From Mucilaginibacter jinjuensis (lineage in GTDB: Bacteria; Bacteroidota; Bacteroidia; Sphingobacteriales; Sphingobacteriaceae), in assembly GCF_028596025.1 (NCBI RefSeq), contig NZ_CP117167.1, positions 2,914,001 through 2,978,000 of the forward strand: 64,000 nt of DNA, in the 5' to 3' direction. Below are positions 18,904 through 28,151 of this stretch, in pieces; positions within the stretch are counted from its first letter, which is position 1; each line of letters begins with the position of its first letter. The position numbers were made by a program, and so were the translations under genes. Below the pieces are notes generated by a model that did no database searches, had not been told where the DNA came from, and worked only from the letters and a program-made list of their open reading frames with translations.

Positions 18904-21423
18904 TTATAGATGTTTGGCAAGATAGGGGGCTGTTCTGCTGTGCTTAGCCTTTGCGATATTCATAGGGATGTCAGCTGCAACGATTTTACCGCCGTCATCA
19001 CCCGCTCCCGGGCCAATATCTATTACCCAATCACTGGATGCGATAACATGCATGTCATGTTCCACCAAAATAATTGTATTTCCGGCATCAACCAGGCGAT
19101 TAAGCTGCAACATCAGTCGTTCAACATCCGAAGGATGCAAACCGGTTGTTGGTTCATCTAATACATAGAGTGTTTGCCCGTGCTGAGCCCGCTGTAATTC
19201 AGTTGCCAGTTTGATACGCTGTGCTTCGCCACCAGACAGTTCTGTGGCAGGCTGGCCTAATCGCAGGTAACCCAGGCCTACTTCGCGCACCACGTCCAAC
19301 GCGCGGCTTATCACTGGTTCTTCATCAAAAAAATTAACAGCTTCATCAACGGTAAGGCCTAATACCTCGGCGATGTTTTTGTCTTTGTATTTAACTTCCA
19401 GTGTTTTAGGGTTGTACCTTGTACCGCCGCAGGTAGGGCATGGTGTATAAACACTGGGCAAAAACAGTAGCTCAACCATAACCATGCCTTCACCTTCACA
19501 GTGTGGGCAGCGGCCTTTAGCTACATTAAAAGAAAATTGTCCGGCATCATATTTTCGTGACTTTGCTAAAGGCGTAGTAGCAAATAACTTACGGACATGA
19601 TCGAAAAGGCCTGTATAAGTAGCCAGGTTAGAGCGTGGTGTGCGGCCTATTGGTTTCTGATCAACCACTACTAAACGCTTAATTCCCTTCATCCCATCCA
19701 CAATTTGTCCGCCCAAAGTAGTTACTTCTGTCTTTTCCAATGGATCAGCTCCTGTTTCGTCTGATATATCAATTTGCAAACCTAACTGATCGGCAACAAG
19801 TTCCACCAATACCTGGCTAACAAGGGTGCTTTTACCCGATCCCGAAACGCCGGTTACGCTGGTAAGTACACCTAATGGAAACGCCACATTTAAACCGGAC
19901 AGGTTATTACGTATTACACCCTCGAGCTTTAGCCATTCAGTCGGCTGCCTTGGGTCATTTTTATGCTTGGTAGTGTCATCATAAATGTAGTGCCTGGTCA
20001 AAGACGCAGTTACTTCCCGCAGCCCTTCGGGTAAACCGCTGTACAAAATATGGCCACCTTTTTCGCCTGCGGCGGGGCCTACATCTATAATCCAATCAGC
20101 GTGGCGTATCACATCAATCTCGTGCTCTACCACAAATATTGAATTTCCTGAAGCTTTCAATTTATCCAGTGCACGCAAAAGCGCCTCGGTATCTGCAGGG
20201 TGTAAACCTGCAGAAGGTTCATCAAGCACGTAAACCACGCCAAACAGGTTAGATCGTACCTGTGTGGCTAAACGTAGCCGCTGAAGCTCGCCGGGTGATA
20301 GGGTAGGTGTACTGCGCTCAATGGTCAGGTAACCTAAACCCAAATCAAGCACCACTTGCAGCCGGGCCAAAAAATCTTCAGCTATTCTTTTGGCTACCAC
20401 TACTTTTTCAGGGTGGTTAGTCGCCATCTTTTTTAAAGCCTGCGCTTCACCAGACGCATAAGGAGAAAAAATAATAGCCAGTTTATTGAGGGCCAATCTT
20501 GATATATCAGCAATATCGTATCCGGCAAACTTGATAGCCAGCGATTCTTGCCGCAGACGTTTTCCATGGCAAAGGGGGCATTCGCTGCTTATCATATATT
20601 GGCTTACCCGCTTTTTCATTAAGGCGCTTTGTGTGTTGGCAAAGGTATGCCTAACGTAACGCCGCGCACCGGTAAAAGTGCCCATATAATCGGGCTGACG
20701 TTTATTTTTAATAAATCGTTGAATTTCTTCATGGCTATATCCTGAATAAACAGGAACAACCGGCTGTTCTTCTGTGAACAAGATCCAGTCCCGGTCTTTT
20801 TTGGGCAAGTCTTTCCATGGCGTATCAATATCAATACCCATGGTAGTTAATATATCGCGCTGGTTCTGGCCCTGCCAGGCCGACGGCCACGCGGCAATTG
20901 CCTTTTCGCGAATTGTAAGCGTATCATCCGGTACCATCGTTTTCTCCGTCACTTCATATACCCGGCCTAAACCGTGGCATTCCGGGCATGCACCTTCCGG
21001 TGTGTTTGGCGAAAATGATTCTGCATAAATAATAGCCTGCCCGGCCGGGTATTCACCTGCGCGCGAATACAACATCCTTAGTAAGTTAGAAAGTGTGGTT
21101 ACGCTGCCTACAGATGAGCGTGTCGAAGCTGCACCACGCTGTTGTTGCAATGCAACGGCTGGTGGCAGTCCTTCAATCTCATCTACCTCTGGTATAGCCA
21201 TCTGGTTAAATAGGCGCCTTGCGTATGGAGAAACAGATTCAAGGTAACGGCGTTGAGCCTCGGCATATAAAGTTCCGAAAGCAAGAGAAGATTTACCCGA
21301 CCCCGAAACACCGGTAAAAACTACCAGTGCATCTCTTGGAATTTCCAGGCTCACATTTTTTAAATTATGTTCTCTTGCACCCCGTACACTTACAAATCCT
21401 GAAAACTTTTTTTCTAAACCCAT
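18904..21423 (-). CDS. UvrA-like ABC ATPase lacking the UvrB-binding insertion
   Basis: 839 residues with two UvrA-type ABC ATPase halves. Walker A GVSGSGKS occurs near residues 38 and 520; ABC signatures are LSPGELQR and LSGGEAQR; Walker B regions are VLDEPSAG and VLDEPTTG. Zinc motifs are CPECHG/CPLCHG and CPHCEG/CPTCGG. Canonical UvrA (about 940 residues) continues after the first-half R-x-LYARxG segment with a zinc module and the UvrB-binding domain. Here YSRAGEYPAG jumps directly to FSPNTPEGACPEC, so that block of roughly 100-150 residues is missing. This fits the UvrA2/UvrA-like class, linked in other bacteria to DNA-damage or drug tolerance rather than core excision repair. Confidence 0.9.
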   Translation of the reverse strand: MGLEKKFSGFVSVRGAREHNLKNVSLEIPRDALVVFTGVSGSGKSSLAFGTLYAEAQRRYLESVSPYARRLFNQMAIPEVDEIEGLPPAVALQQQRGAASTRSSVGSVTTLSNLLRMLYSRAGEYPAGQAIIYAESFSPNTPEGACPECHGLGRVYEVTEKTMVPDDTLTIREKAIAAWPSAWQGQNQRDILTTMGIDIDTPWKDLPKKDRDWILFTEEQPVVPVYSGYSHEEIQRFIKNKRQPDYMGTFTGARRYVRHTFANTQSALMKKRVSQYMISSECPLCHGKRLRQESLAIKFAGYDIADISRLALNKLAIIFSPYASGEAQALKKMATNHPEKVVVAKRIAEDFLARLQVVLDLGLGYLTIERSTPTLSPGELQRLRLATQVRSNLFGVVYVLDEPSAGLHPADTEALLRALDKLKASGNSIFVVEHEIDVIRHADWIIDVGPAAGEKGGHILYSGLPEGLREVTASLTRHYIYDDTTKHKNDPRQPTEWLKLEGVIRNNLSGLNVAFPLGVLTSVTGVSGSGKSTLVSQVLVELVADQLGLQIDISDETGADPLEKTEVTTLGGQIVDGMKGIKRLVVVDQKPIGRTPRSNLATYTGLFDHVRKLFATTPLAKSRKYDAGQFSFNVAKGRCPHCEGEGMVMVELLFLPSVYTPCPTCGGTRYNPKTLEVKYKDKNIAEVLGLTVDEAVNFFDEEPVISRALDVVREVGLGYLRLGQPATELSGGEAQRIKLATELQRAQHGQTLYVLDEPTTGLHPSDVERLMLQLNRLVDAGNTIILVEHDMHVIASSDWVIDIGPGAGDDGGKIVAADIPMNIAKAKHSRTAPYLAKHL

Positions 21424-21539
21424 GATGCTGCAACAGGGCTTTAAATTGATTGTTTCACTACTTGATATCTTGGTGCCATTACTTTGGATAAGACAAAAGG
21501 ATTATGCCAATATGTCAACGGTAGCAATGGTTTTAAATG

Positions 21540-21767
21540 TCAACCCGCTATTTTTCCCAAGTCGTGCAAATCTGTTGTTCGTTTCTTTTTTAGGTGATGG
21601 GGTTTCAAATAGTCAGTGGCATGTTCTTTAACTTCATTAGTCGCAGCTTTCAGTGCTGATCGTTTTTTTAGATACAGATAAGTTATAGCTCCTGCTGCAA
21701 TAGCACCTATTGCCACAAAAGCAATTAACGCACTGTTGTTATCTTCTTTTTTAAATGGGTTTTTCAT
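21540..21767 (-). CDS. Small single-pass membrane protein, unknown function
   Basis: 75 residues from the ATG at 21767 (MKNPFKKEDNNSALIAFVAI...). One transmembrane helix rich in Ala, Ile and Gly (about residues 12-34) is followed by a basic cytosolic tail with LKKRSALKAATNEVKEHATD. Similar small proteins are common in Sphingobacteriaceae near stress genes; no function is known. An in-frame ATG at 21791 adds 8 residues. The gene lies 116 nt upstream of the UvrA-like gene on the same strand. Confidence 0.65.
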   Translation of the reverse strand: MKNPFKKEDNNSALIAFVAIGAIAAGAITYLYLKKRSALKAATNEVKEHATDYLKPHHLKKKRTTDLHDLGKIAG

Positions 21768-21933
21768 AGTGTTGATTTGTCTGATTAACAAGTCGTAATG
21801 AATTTAGTTCTTGCTCATCGTTAACAGTCTTTTAATTACTACATAAAATAGTTTATTAAGATCAGTATAATTGAAGTGATTAGCGTTACGGCTATTTTTT
21901 ATCCTGGTATTGAAATTGTATACAATGTTATAG

Positions 21934-21960
21934 AAGGCTGCCGAAAAAGTAGCCTTTTTA
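21934..21960 (+). terminator. Terminator-like hairpin upstream of a receiver gene
   Basis: AAGGCT (21934-21939) and AGCCTT (21951-21956) pair around an 11-nt loop and are followed by TTTATTTAT. It lies 18-44 nt upstream of the ATG at 21978, where no plus-strand gene ends. It could attenuate transcription into the receiver gene or end a short untranslated RNA starting after about 21800. Confidence 0.35.
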
Positions 21961-21977
21961 TTTATATACAGTTGTTG

Positions 21978-22349
21978 ATGGAAATTTTACAAAAAAAAAT
22001 ATTGATTGTTGATGATAATGAAGACGTTCTACAAATGCTGAAAGACCTATTATTTGATGAGGGGTATTTCGTTGAAGGCTTTTTAGGAACTGACGATATT
22101 ATCCAACTCGCTAATCAACATAAGCCAGACCTTGTTATCATAGACTATCTGCTTGCAGGTATAAATGGTGGGGAATACTGCCATCAGATTAAAACAGATG
22201 CTACAACTTCGCATATTCCTGTGATTATGCTTTCTGCCCATCCAAAGGTTCTAAATTCTTTAGGAAATTATGGTTCGGATAGATTTATCTCTAAACCGTT
22301 TTCTATTGATGAAGTTATATTGGCTGTTAAAGAGCTAACTGAAAAATAA
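21978..22349 (+). CDS. Receiver-only (CheY-like) response regulator
   Basis: About 123 residues, a complete receiver domain and nothing else: acidic pair VDDNED at 11-16, phospho-acceptor Asp56 (VIIDYL), Ser in LSAHP and Lys106 (SKPF). An upstream in-frame ATG at 21876 would add residues with no receiver homology and span the hairpin, so 21978 is preferred. No kinase is adjacent. Its close resemblance to the receiver at 15766-16221 suggests a shared phosphorelay or a recent duplication. Confidence 0.88.
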   Translation: MEILQKKILIVDDNEDVLQMLKDLLFDEGYFVEGFLGTDDIIQLANQHKPDLVIIDYLLAGINGGEYCHQIKTDATTSHIPVIMLSAHPKVLNSLGNYGSDRFISKPFSIDEVILAVKELTEK

Positions 22350-22367
22350 TGATTGATACACTATTAA

Positions 22368-23648
22368 TTAGACACTAATAATCGGAATGATCTTAGGCTT
22401 ATTTTTTAAGCCCATAAATGGCCGTTCAAACAGGACATGGAAAATATAAGCTATTGCTATGGCTGAGGTTGTTCCGATAATGATTAGTAAATAACTTTTG
22501 GTGGATGTACTTATTTCAATTGGCGCTAAAAAATATTTTGACAGGAGTTGCAAAACAGGTGAATGTATTAAATATAAACTATAAGAGAATGTCCCAATCC
22601 AGGCCAAAGGCTTCCATGACAGTGCTTTGATTACCCAATGATTATTTCTATTTAGTTGTATAGTAGTTGATAAGAAAAATAAAGTGAAGCCGAAAAGGAT
22701 GCCCATTAAAACATCCATCAGGTATTTAATGATCGAATCTGTATTTGGAGATTGAACATTTTTAAGTAGGTTTTTAGCCAAAATAAACAGAACAAGAAAG
22801 ATAGCAGGTGCCAGTATCTTTTTTCCAAATGAGGCGTTATAATATAATGCCTTGATGTAATTAGTACTATCACTGGCTGAATAAGAAAATTCTGCAGCCA
22901 ACATGCCTGTGGTAAATAATATGATGTATGGGCTGACACCTGGTGCGGTTAAGTTGATGTCGGTATTCCCGTTACTTAGATAAATTAGGGCTATAGAGCC
23001 TGCTAAAGAAATTATAACAGAAGTGAAAAGCGCAATCATTATGCCTTGCTTTTTCCATAGATAAACCAATAGCGGGAAGAATAAATAAATTCTAAATTCT
23101 ACTGCAACAGACCATAAAACATCATTAATTCGTGGGAAAGATGAGTGATAAAAATCGTGTATCAATAAAATATGCCTGATTATATCAACCCGACTGACTG
23201 GAATACAGACATCCCATTGTGTACCACTTTTATCTTTTATAAAAAACCATATTAATAGTAGAGATATTAATACAGCCGAATAGTATGGTGGAATTATCCT
23301 GATTATCCTCCGTTTTATAAACTTCAGATATCCTCCCTTTATCAAGTAGTCATTTTTAATCACAGATAGCATGAGGCTAAAGCCGGAAAGGACGATAAAT
23401 AAATCAACAGCATAATAGCCGTGCTTTAAAAATTGAAATAGGATGGATTGGGTAGGTGTTAGCTGGTATTCAGATAGATCTTTTATTGATGGATAATAAT
23501 GCAAAACAGCATGATGGATAACCACATAAATTGCCGCCAATGCCCTTAAGCTATCGAGATAAAGTAAATGTTGGTTTGAAGTTTTCGGTACTGTTTGAAT
23601 TTCCTGGACGGGTACCGGCATATTGTATGTTCTATTGAAGGTACTCAT
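22368..23648 (-). CDS. Acyltransferase-3 (OafA/YrhL-like) membrane acyltransferase
   Basis: 426 residues with about 10 transmembrane helices. The family N-terminus LLYLDSLRALAAIYVVIHHA contains the catalytic-type His in IHHA. YAVDLFIVLSGFSL and IRRIIRIIPPYY follow, and the C-terminus has FSYSLYLIHSPVLQ. Members transfer acetyl or other acyl groups to extracellular sugars. Standing just before the EPS locus it could decorate the polymer or its lipid-linked repeat unit (inference). It is convergent with the receiver gene (18-nt gap). Confidence 0.9.
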   Translation of the reverse strand: MSTFNRTYNMPVPVQEIQTVPKTSNQHLLYLDSLRALAAIYVVIHHAVLHYYPSIKDLSEYQLTPTQSILFQFLKHGYYAVDLFIVLSGFSLMLSVIKNDYLIKGGYLKFIKRRIIRIIPPYYSAVLISLLLIWFFIKDKSGTQWDVCIPVSRVDIIRHILLIHDFYHSSFPRINDVLWSVAVEFRIYLFFPLLVYLWKKQGIMIALFTSVIISLAGSIALIYLSNGNTDINLTAPGVSPYIILFTTGMLAAEFSYSASDSTNYIKALYYNASFGKKILAPAIFLVLFILAKNLLKNVQSPNTDSIIKYLMDVLMGILFGFTLFFLSTTIQLNRNNHWVIKALSWKPLAWIGTFSYSLYLIHSPVLQLLSKYFLAPIEISTSTKSYLLIIIGTTSAIAIAYIFHVLFERPFMGLKNKPKIIPIISV

Positions 23649-24065
23649 AGAAGTCAGTTATTGCAAAAAGGTTTCGTTTATGCGCAAATAAGTATTGTAT
23701 AGTTTAAAAGGTATACTGTTTTATTTTGTTACAATAAGTATTTACGAATTGGCATAATTTGTTGGAATAAAGAGTTGATTCTCTAAACAAGATCCATTAT
23801 TCGGTGTTATAATATACAAATCTGATTTTTGCTTAAAACCGGCTAACGTAAGATTCTACATTGTTAGTTCGGTATTTCCCTACAATGGTTTAGTTATAAA
23901 ATTGTTAACTACTATCATTGACATATCCCACTGCACTGCTGAATCAAACATTTAATTAACTGGTAATAGCCGTACTTGCACGTGCTGCTAATTATTATGC
24001 ATATATCAGCGACATTAATTCAATGAGTTTAATAATCTGTGACGATTAATTTTTGTTATTATTCT
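23649..24065. other. 417-bp divergent intergenic region before the EPS-associated genes
   Basis: AT-rich, without a convincing reading frame. It should hold the promoters of the acyltransferase gene (minus) and of the lipoprotein/Wzi genes (plus). I found no exact Bacteroidota -7 element (TAnnTTTG); TAATTTTTG at about 24047-24055 is a near match, but very close to the start codon. GCACGTGC, a short palindrome, occurs near 23976-23983. Confidence 0.4.
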
Positions 24066-24743
24066 ATGAAACATATTTCCATACATTTTAAATATTACTG
24101 TTTTACCTTGCTCTTCTCTGTCATGACATTCTTGGGTGCGTGTACAAAGACACAGGTAAAAAGTGAAACTGTTGTTTATAGTAACGATTTCGAGTCGGGC
24201 GATGTTAAAAATATTGCCAATGGGGCAATCACTGTTTTTAATGGTACGCATGTGCTCGGCCGTTACAATTCAAATGGTTTTGCTTTAACGGTTGCCAATC
24301 TCCCCAAACATGATCTTGTAGAAGTGACCTTCGATTTATATATCCATGATACCTGGGATGGAAATAATATTGACAATGGTTATTCCGGGCCTGATCTGTG
24401 GAGTTTTTTAGTTGATGGTAGTAGCTATATCCATACCTCATTTTCAAATGCCGATTGCCCTGCCGGGGTTTTCTGTACTCCACAGGCCTATCCTAATAAT
24501 TACCCCAACAACAACAATAACCCCAAAGCGGGGGCATACAACACAAACCTTCCGGGGGCATGTTATTGGGCAAGCAAGCCCAATGGTACTACTGAATATA
24601 AAATAAGTAAACAAATTAATCACACCGATAATACACTTTTAATGCAGTGTATTGGCGATTTGGTACAAAAAAACGTTGCCGACCCCATGTGCGATGAAAG
24701 CTGGTCTGTTGATAATATTGTTATAAAAGCTATCGCATTATGA
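24066..24743 (+). CDS. Secreted lipoprotein, jelly-roll-like, unknown function
   Basis: About 225 residues. A signal peptide ends in the lipobox FLGAC, so it is a lipoprotein. The mature part begins with YSNDFESGD and has beta-rich, aromatic segments (VTFDLYIHDTWDG, DLWSFLVDG) and several Cys that may form disulfides. It ends SWSVDNIVIKAIAL, as in LamG-like or carbohydrate-binding jelly rolls. I do not recognise a named family. The in-frame ATG at 24039 gives a poorer signal peptide. Its TGA overlaps the next gene's ATG (ATGA), indicating coupling to the first Wzi-like protein and a related surface role. Confidence 0.75.
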   Translation: MKHISIHFKYYCFTLLFSVMTFLGACTKTQVKSETVVYSNDFESGDVKNIANGAITVFNGTHVLGRYNSNGFALTVANLPKHDLVEVTFDLYIHDTWDGNNIDNGYSGPDLWSFLVDGSSYIHTSFSNADCPAGVFCTPQAYPNNYPNNNNNPKAGAYNTNLPGACYWASKPNGTTEYKISKQINHTDNTLLMQCIGDLVQKNVADPMCDESWSVDNIVIKAIAL

Positions 24744-26434
24744 TGTTGAGAAGATGTGCACTGTTATTTGTAGTGCTTACCCTGATAAAGCTGACAGTTA
24801 ATGCCCAAACGATACCTGTAGGTTCACCTGCCTTAGATGATTATTACCGTCGTTTACAATTACTCGGGCAAACTGATTCTTCGGCCTCGTTTACAAGCCG
24901 TCCGTTTTTCCCTGATACTAAAAACAAGAATGTATTTTATCCCGATTCTACAGAAAAGGGTTATAATAAACGAGATGCCTCAACCTCATGGAGAAATAAA
25001 GATGGTTTTAATGGCTATTTACTGCCATTAGGAATCCAAACACAAATAAACAGCGATCATCCATACGGATGGAATGATGGCGCGATGATACCGGCTAAAG
25101 GGTTTCAAACATTAATCAGTGCCGGCGTATATGCGCAATATGGTATTTTAACCATCCAGTTCCGGCCCGAGTTTGTATATGCCGCTAACAGCTATTTCGA
25201 AGATTTTTATAATAAAGCCAATGCCACTATTGGCGCCCGCTATTACGACGTATACAACAATGTAGATTTACCGGCCAGATTCGGCACCGGTAGTTATACC
25301 AAAGCATACTGGGGCCAAAGTAGTATCAGGTTAAACTATAAATCATTTTCGTTCGGTTTATCTACCGAAAATTTATGGTGGGGCCCAGGCATTCGCAATT
25401 CTTTATTAATGAGTAACGATGCACCGGGGTTTAAGCACTTCACTTTAAATACAACTAAACCCGTTAAAACAGCTATTGGCTGTTTTGAAGGCCAGTTTAT
25501 TATTGGGCGTTTAGAAAATTCGGGTTACGAACCTTTAACACCCGGCCTTTCTTATTTTAATAATCCTTTATATGTACCCAAACCTACAGACTGGCGCTAT
25601 ATAACAGGTTTTACTGTGTCATGGCAACCCAAATGGGTTCCGGGTTTATTTTTAGGGATGACGCGTAGTGCCCAAACTTACAGCAAAGACCTGGGAAGTT
25701 TAGGAAGTTACCTACCTTTCTTTGCTCCATTTAAACCGGTAAGTGCCTATGAGCCAATAAACCAGCGCGACACCAGAAGTTCGTGGTTTACACGGTGGGT
25801 ATGGCCTGAAGAACATGCCGAAGTTTATTTTGAATACGGGATAGATAATAACACCAATACCGTACGTAACAGTTTATTGCAACCTAATGATGGCAGAGCC
25901 TACATATTTGGCCTTAGGAAACTTATGCCATTAAGCGGCGACAAAGGTGCTGGTATTTTAGTGAGTATAGAGGCTACACAATTGGGAGAAACTAACCCCG
26001 CTAAGACGTTGGGTCTTACCGAATGGTATGTTAATCCGTATATCAGGCAAGGATATACCAACTTAGGTCAATCACTGGGGGCCGGTATAGGGCCGGGCGC
26101 CAACTCACAAACATTAGATGTGAGCTGGGTGAAGGGTTTAAAGCGATTGGGTTTGCAGCTTGAACGTTATTTGCATAACGATGATTTTTACTACTATACT
26201 TTTGACGACACAGGGGACTGGAGACGGCATTGGGTTGACCTGAGCGCTGCATTAAACGGCGAATGGAATTACAACAATTTCATATTCAATGCCAAGTTAA
26301 TGGGTGTATACTCATTAGATTATCAGTGGTATATCGATCCGGCAACAGAATCAGCACCAGGCGGGCCATATTATGTGCCAGGCCAAACCAAATTTAATTT
26401 ACAAGTACAGGCAGGTTTAACTTATAGATTTTAA
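24740..26434 (+). CDS. Wzi-family capsule/EPS assembly outer-membrane protein (copy 1)
   Basis: 564 residues: signal peptide (to VNAQ, about residue 23), then a beta-barrel with the Wzi-family pattern. YGWNDGAMIPAKGFQ, LSTENLWWGPG, a repeated WRYITGF-type strand and a C-terminal strand ending Y-R-F mark an outer-membrane protein. Wzi of enterics anchors capsule at the surface; Bacteroidota homologues accompany EPS clusters. The ATG overlaps the lipoprotein stop by 4 nt, and a paralogue follows after 6 nt. A start at Met2 (24743) is equally possible. Confidence 0.85.
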   Translation: MMLRRCALLFVVLTLIKLTVNAQTIPVGSPALDDYYRRLQLLGQTDSSASFTSRPFFPDTKNKNVFYPDSTEKGYNKRDASTSWRNKDGFNGYLLPLGIQTQINSDHPYGWNDGAMIPAKGFQTLISAGVYAQYGILTIQFRPEFVYAANSYFEDFYNKANATIGARYYDVYNNVDLPARFGTGSYTKAYWGQSSIRLNYKSFSFGLSTENLWWGPGIRNSLLMSNDAPGFKHFTLNTTKPVKTAIGCFEGQFIIGRLENSGYEPLTPGLSYFNNPLYVPKPTDWRYITGFTVSWQPKWVPGLFLGMTRSAQTYSKDLGSLGSYLPFFAPFKPVSAYEPINQRDTRSSWFTRWVWPEEHAEVYFEYGIDNNTNTVRNSLLQPNDGRAYIFGLRKLMPLSGDKGAGILVSIEATQLGETNPAKTLGLTEWYVNPYIRQGYTNLGQSLGAGIGPGANSQTLDVSWVKGLKRLGLQLERYLHNDDFYYYTFDDTGDWRRHWVDLSAALNGEWNYNNFIFNAKLMGVYSLDYQWYIDPATESAPGGPYYVPGQTKFNLQVQAGLTYRF

Positions 26435-26440
26435 TAGAAC

Positions 26441-28141
26441 ATGAAGAAGCTTTTTTTAGCAATAAGTATAGCCGCCTTATTTCTATCGTCAGAAAAAACG
26501 ATAGCGCAAACTATACCTGTCGGTACGCCCGTACTGGAAGATTATTATCGGAGATTACAACTTACCGGTGGGGTTGATTCAACAGTGTCATTTACTTTGC
26601 GGCCGTTATACCCAGCAAAGTCTACTCATATACATGATGTATATGATCCGGATAGTACATTAAAAAAGGATAGCTGGACAAGTATAGGCCCGATTTCGTT
26701 TGCTAAAGGGTATGGATCATTCCAAATATTGCCTTTAACAATACAACAACAATACAACTCCGATCATCCCTATGGGTGGAATGACGGTTTAATGATACCT
26801 GCCAAAGGATATCAAACAATGATTAGCGGTGGTTTTTTTGTTAAGATAGGTCCATTAAGCATTCAGTTCAGGCCCGAATATGTATATGCACAGAATTCGG
26901 ATTTCGCCGGATACGCTTCAGGGCATAATGATGCTGATTTAGCGAATTATTATGGCTATCATAACTTAATAGATCAGCCTGAGAAATTTGGTAACGGCAC
27001 TTATACCAAGGCGTCATTGGGGCAAAGTAGTATCCGTCTAACCTTTGGGCCAATATCGGCAGGGCTATCTAATGAAAATTTATGGTGGGGGCCAGGCATT
27101 CAGAATGCTTTGGTTTTATCTAATAATGCTGCAGGGTTCAAACATATAACTTTAAACACGGTACGCCCAATACACACTTTTATTGGTTCTTTTGAAGGCC
27201 AGATCATTGCTGGGCGGTTAGAAAACACTAATATGCCGGCTCTTTCAGTCACCACTACTTCAGATGGTACGGATCTGTATGTCCCCAAAAGAACAGATTG
27301 GCGCTACTATACCGGTTATAACTTAAGTTACCAGCCACGCTGGGTGCCTGGATTGTTTCTGGGCTGGATCAGGACATTTGATGCCTATCATAACGACGTG
27401 CACGGGTTTAGTAATTATTTTCCATTCTTAACACCTTTTCAAAAGGCTGATGCCAATAACGGTGCCGGCGACTCTTTTGATCGTGACCAGCAGACCTCAT
27501 TTTACGCGCGTTGGCTTTTTACCAAAGCAAAGGCTGAAATCTACTTTGAATATGGCATTGGCGATAACTCGTATAATTATAAAGACTTCCTTGGCTCGCC
27601 CGAACATTCCAGGGCTTACATATTTGGGTTAAGAAAGTTATTCCCGTTGGCAGCTCATAAAGATCAGGGAATTTTATTCGGTGTTGAGATCGATCAGTTA
27701 TCGCAGACTGTTGATTATATCATCCGCGATTCTGGTGGTTGGTATATACACTCGCAGGTAAGGCAGGGGCAAACTAATGATGGCCAGATATTAGGGGCAG
27801 GCACAGGTTCTGGTGGCAATTTACAAACGATAGATATAAGTTGGGTAAATGGCCTTAAAAAGTTCGGTGTACTGTTTCAACGATACGAGCATGATGCCGA
27901 TTTTGCCCGATATGGTTTTATTCCGATTAATGGAAATGACCGCAACTGGGTAGATTTTGCTGTAGGTTTACAAGGCGACTGGAGTTACAAGAACTTATTG
28001 TTTAACGCCAAATTGCAAGGCATCAAGTCACTGAATTATGAATGGATATTGAAAGATTACGATCCGAACGGTGCTTATTACATTCCACATAATGATGTGT
28101 TTAACATGCATGCAGAATTAGGGGTGAGCTATAGGTTTTAA
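26441..28141 (+). CDS. Wzi-family capsule/EPS assembly outer-membrane protein (copy 2)
   Basis: 566 residues, clearly paralogous to copy 1 along its length: the mature start QTIPVGTPVLEDYYRRLQL matches QTIPVGSPALDDYYRRLQL, and YGWNDGLMIPAKGYQ, LSNENLWWGPG and the terminal Y-R-F strand recur. Signal peptide to about residue 22 (TIAQ). The two copies may bind different polymers or form a hetero-assembly with the lipoprotein; this is inference. It is convergent with the beta-helix gene 10 nt downstream. Confidence 0.85.
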   Translation: MKKLFLAISIAALFLSSEKTIAQTIPVGTPVLEDYYRRLQLTGGVDSTVSFTLRPLYPAKSTHIHDVYDPDSTLKKDSWTSIGPISFAKGYGSFQILPLTIQQQYNSDHPYGWNDGLMIPAKGYQTMISGGFFVKIGPLSIQFRPEYVYAQNSDFAGYASGHNDADLANYYGYHNLIDQPEKFGNGTYTKASLGQSSIRLTFGPISAGLSNENLWWGPGIQNALVLSNNAAGFKHITLNTVRPIHTFIGSFEGQIIAGRLENTNMPALSVTTTSDGTDLYVPKRTDWRYYTGYNLSYQPRWVPGLFLGWIRTFDAYHNDVHGFSNYFPFLTPFQKADANNGAGDSFDRDQQTSFYARWLFTKAKAEIYFEYGIGDNSYNYKDFLGSPEHSRAYIFGLRKLFPLAAHKDQGILFGVEIDQLSQTVDYIIRDSGGWYIHSQVRQGQTNDGQILGAGTGSGGNLQTIDISWVNGLKKFGVLFQRYEHDADFARYGFIPINGNDRNWVDFAVGLQGDWSYKNLLFNAKLQGIKSLNYEWILKDYDPNGAYYIPHNDVFNMHAELGVSYRF

Positions 28142-28151
28142 TTAATGTAGG

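Noticed and set aside
21422..21631. Plus-strand 69-residue frame upstream of the UvrA-like gene
   Set aside because: Antisense to the small membrane protein and the upstream region of the UvrA-like gene; no domain features.
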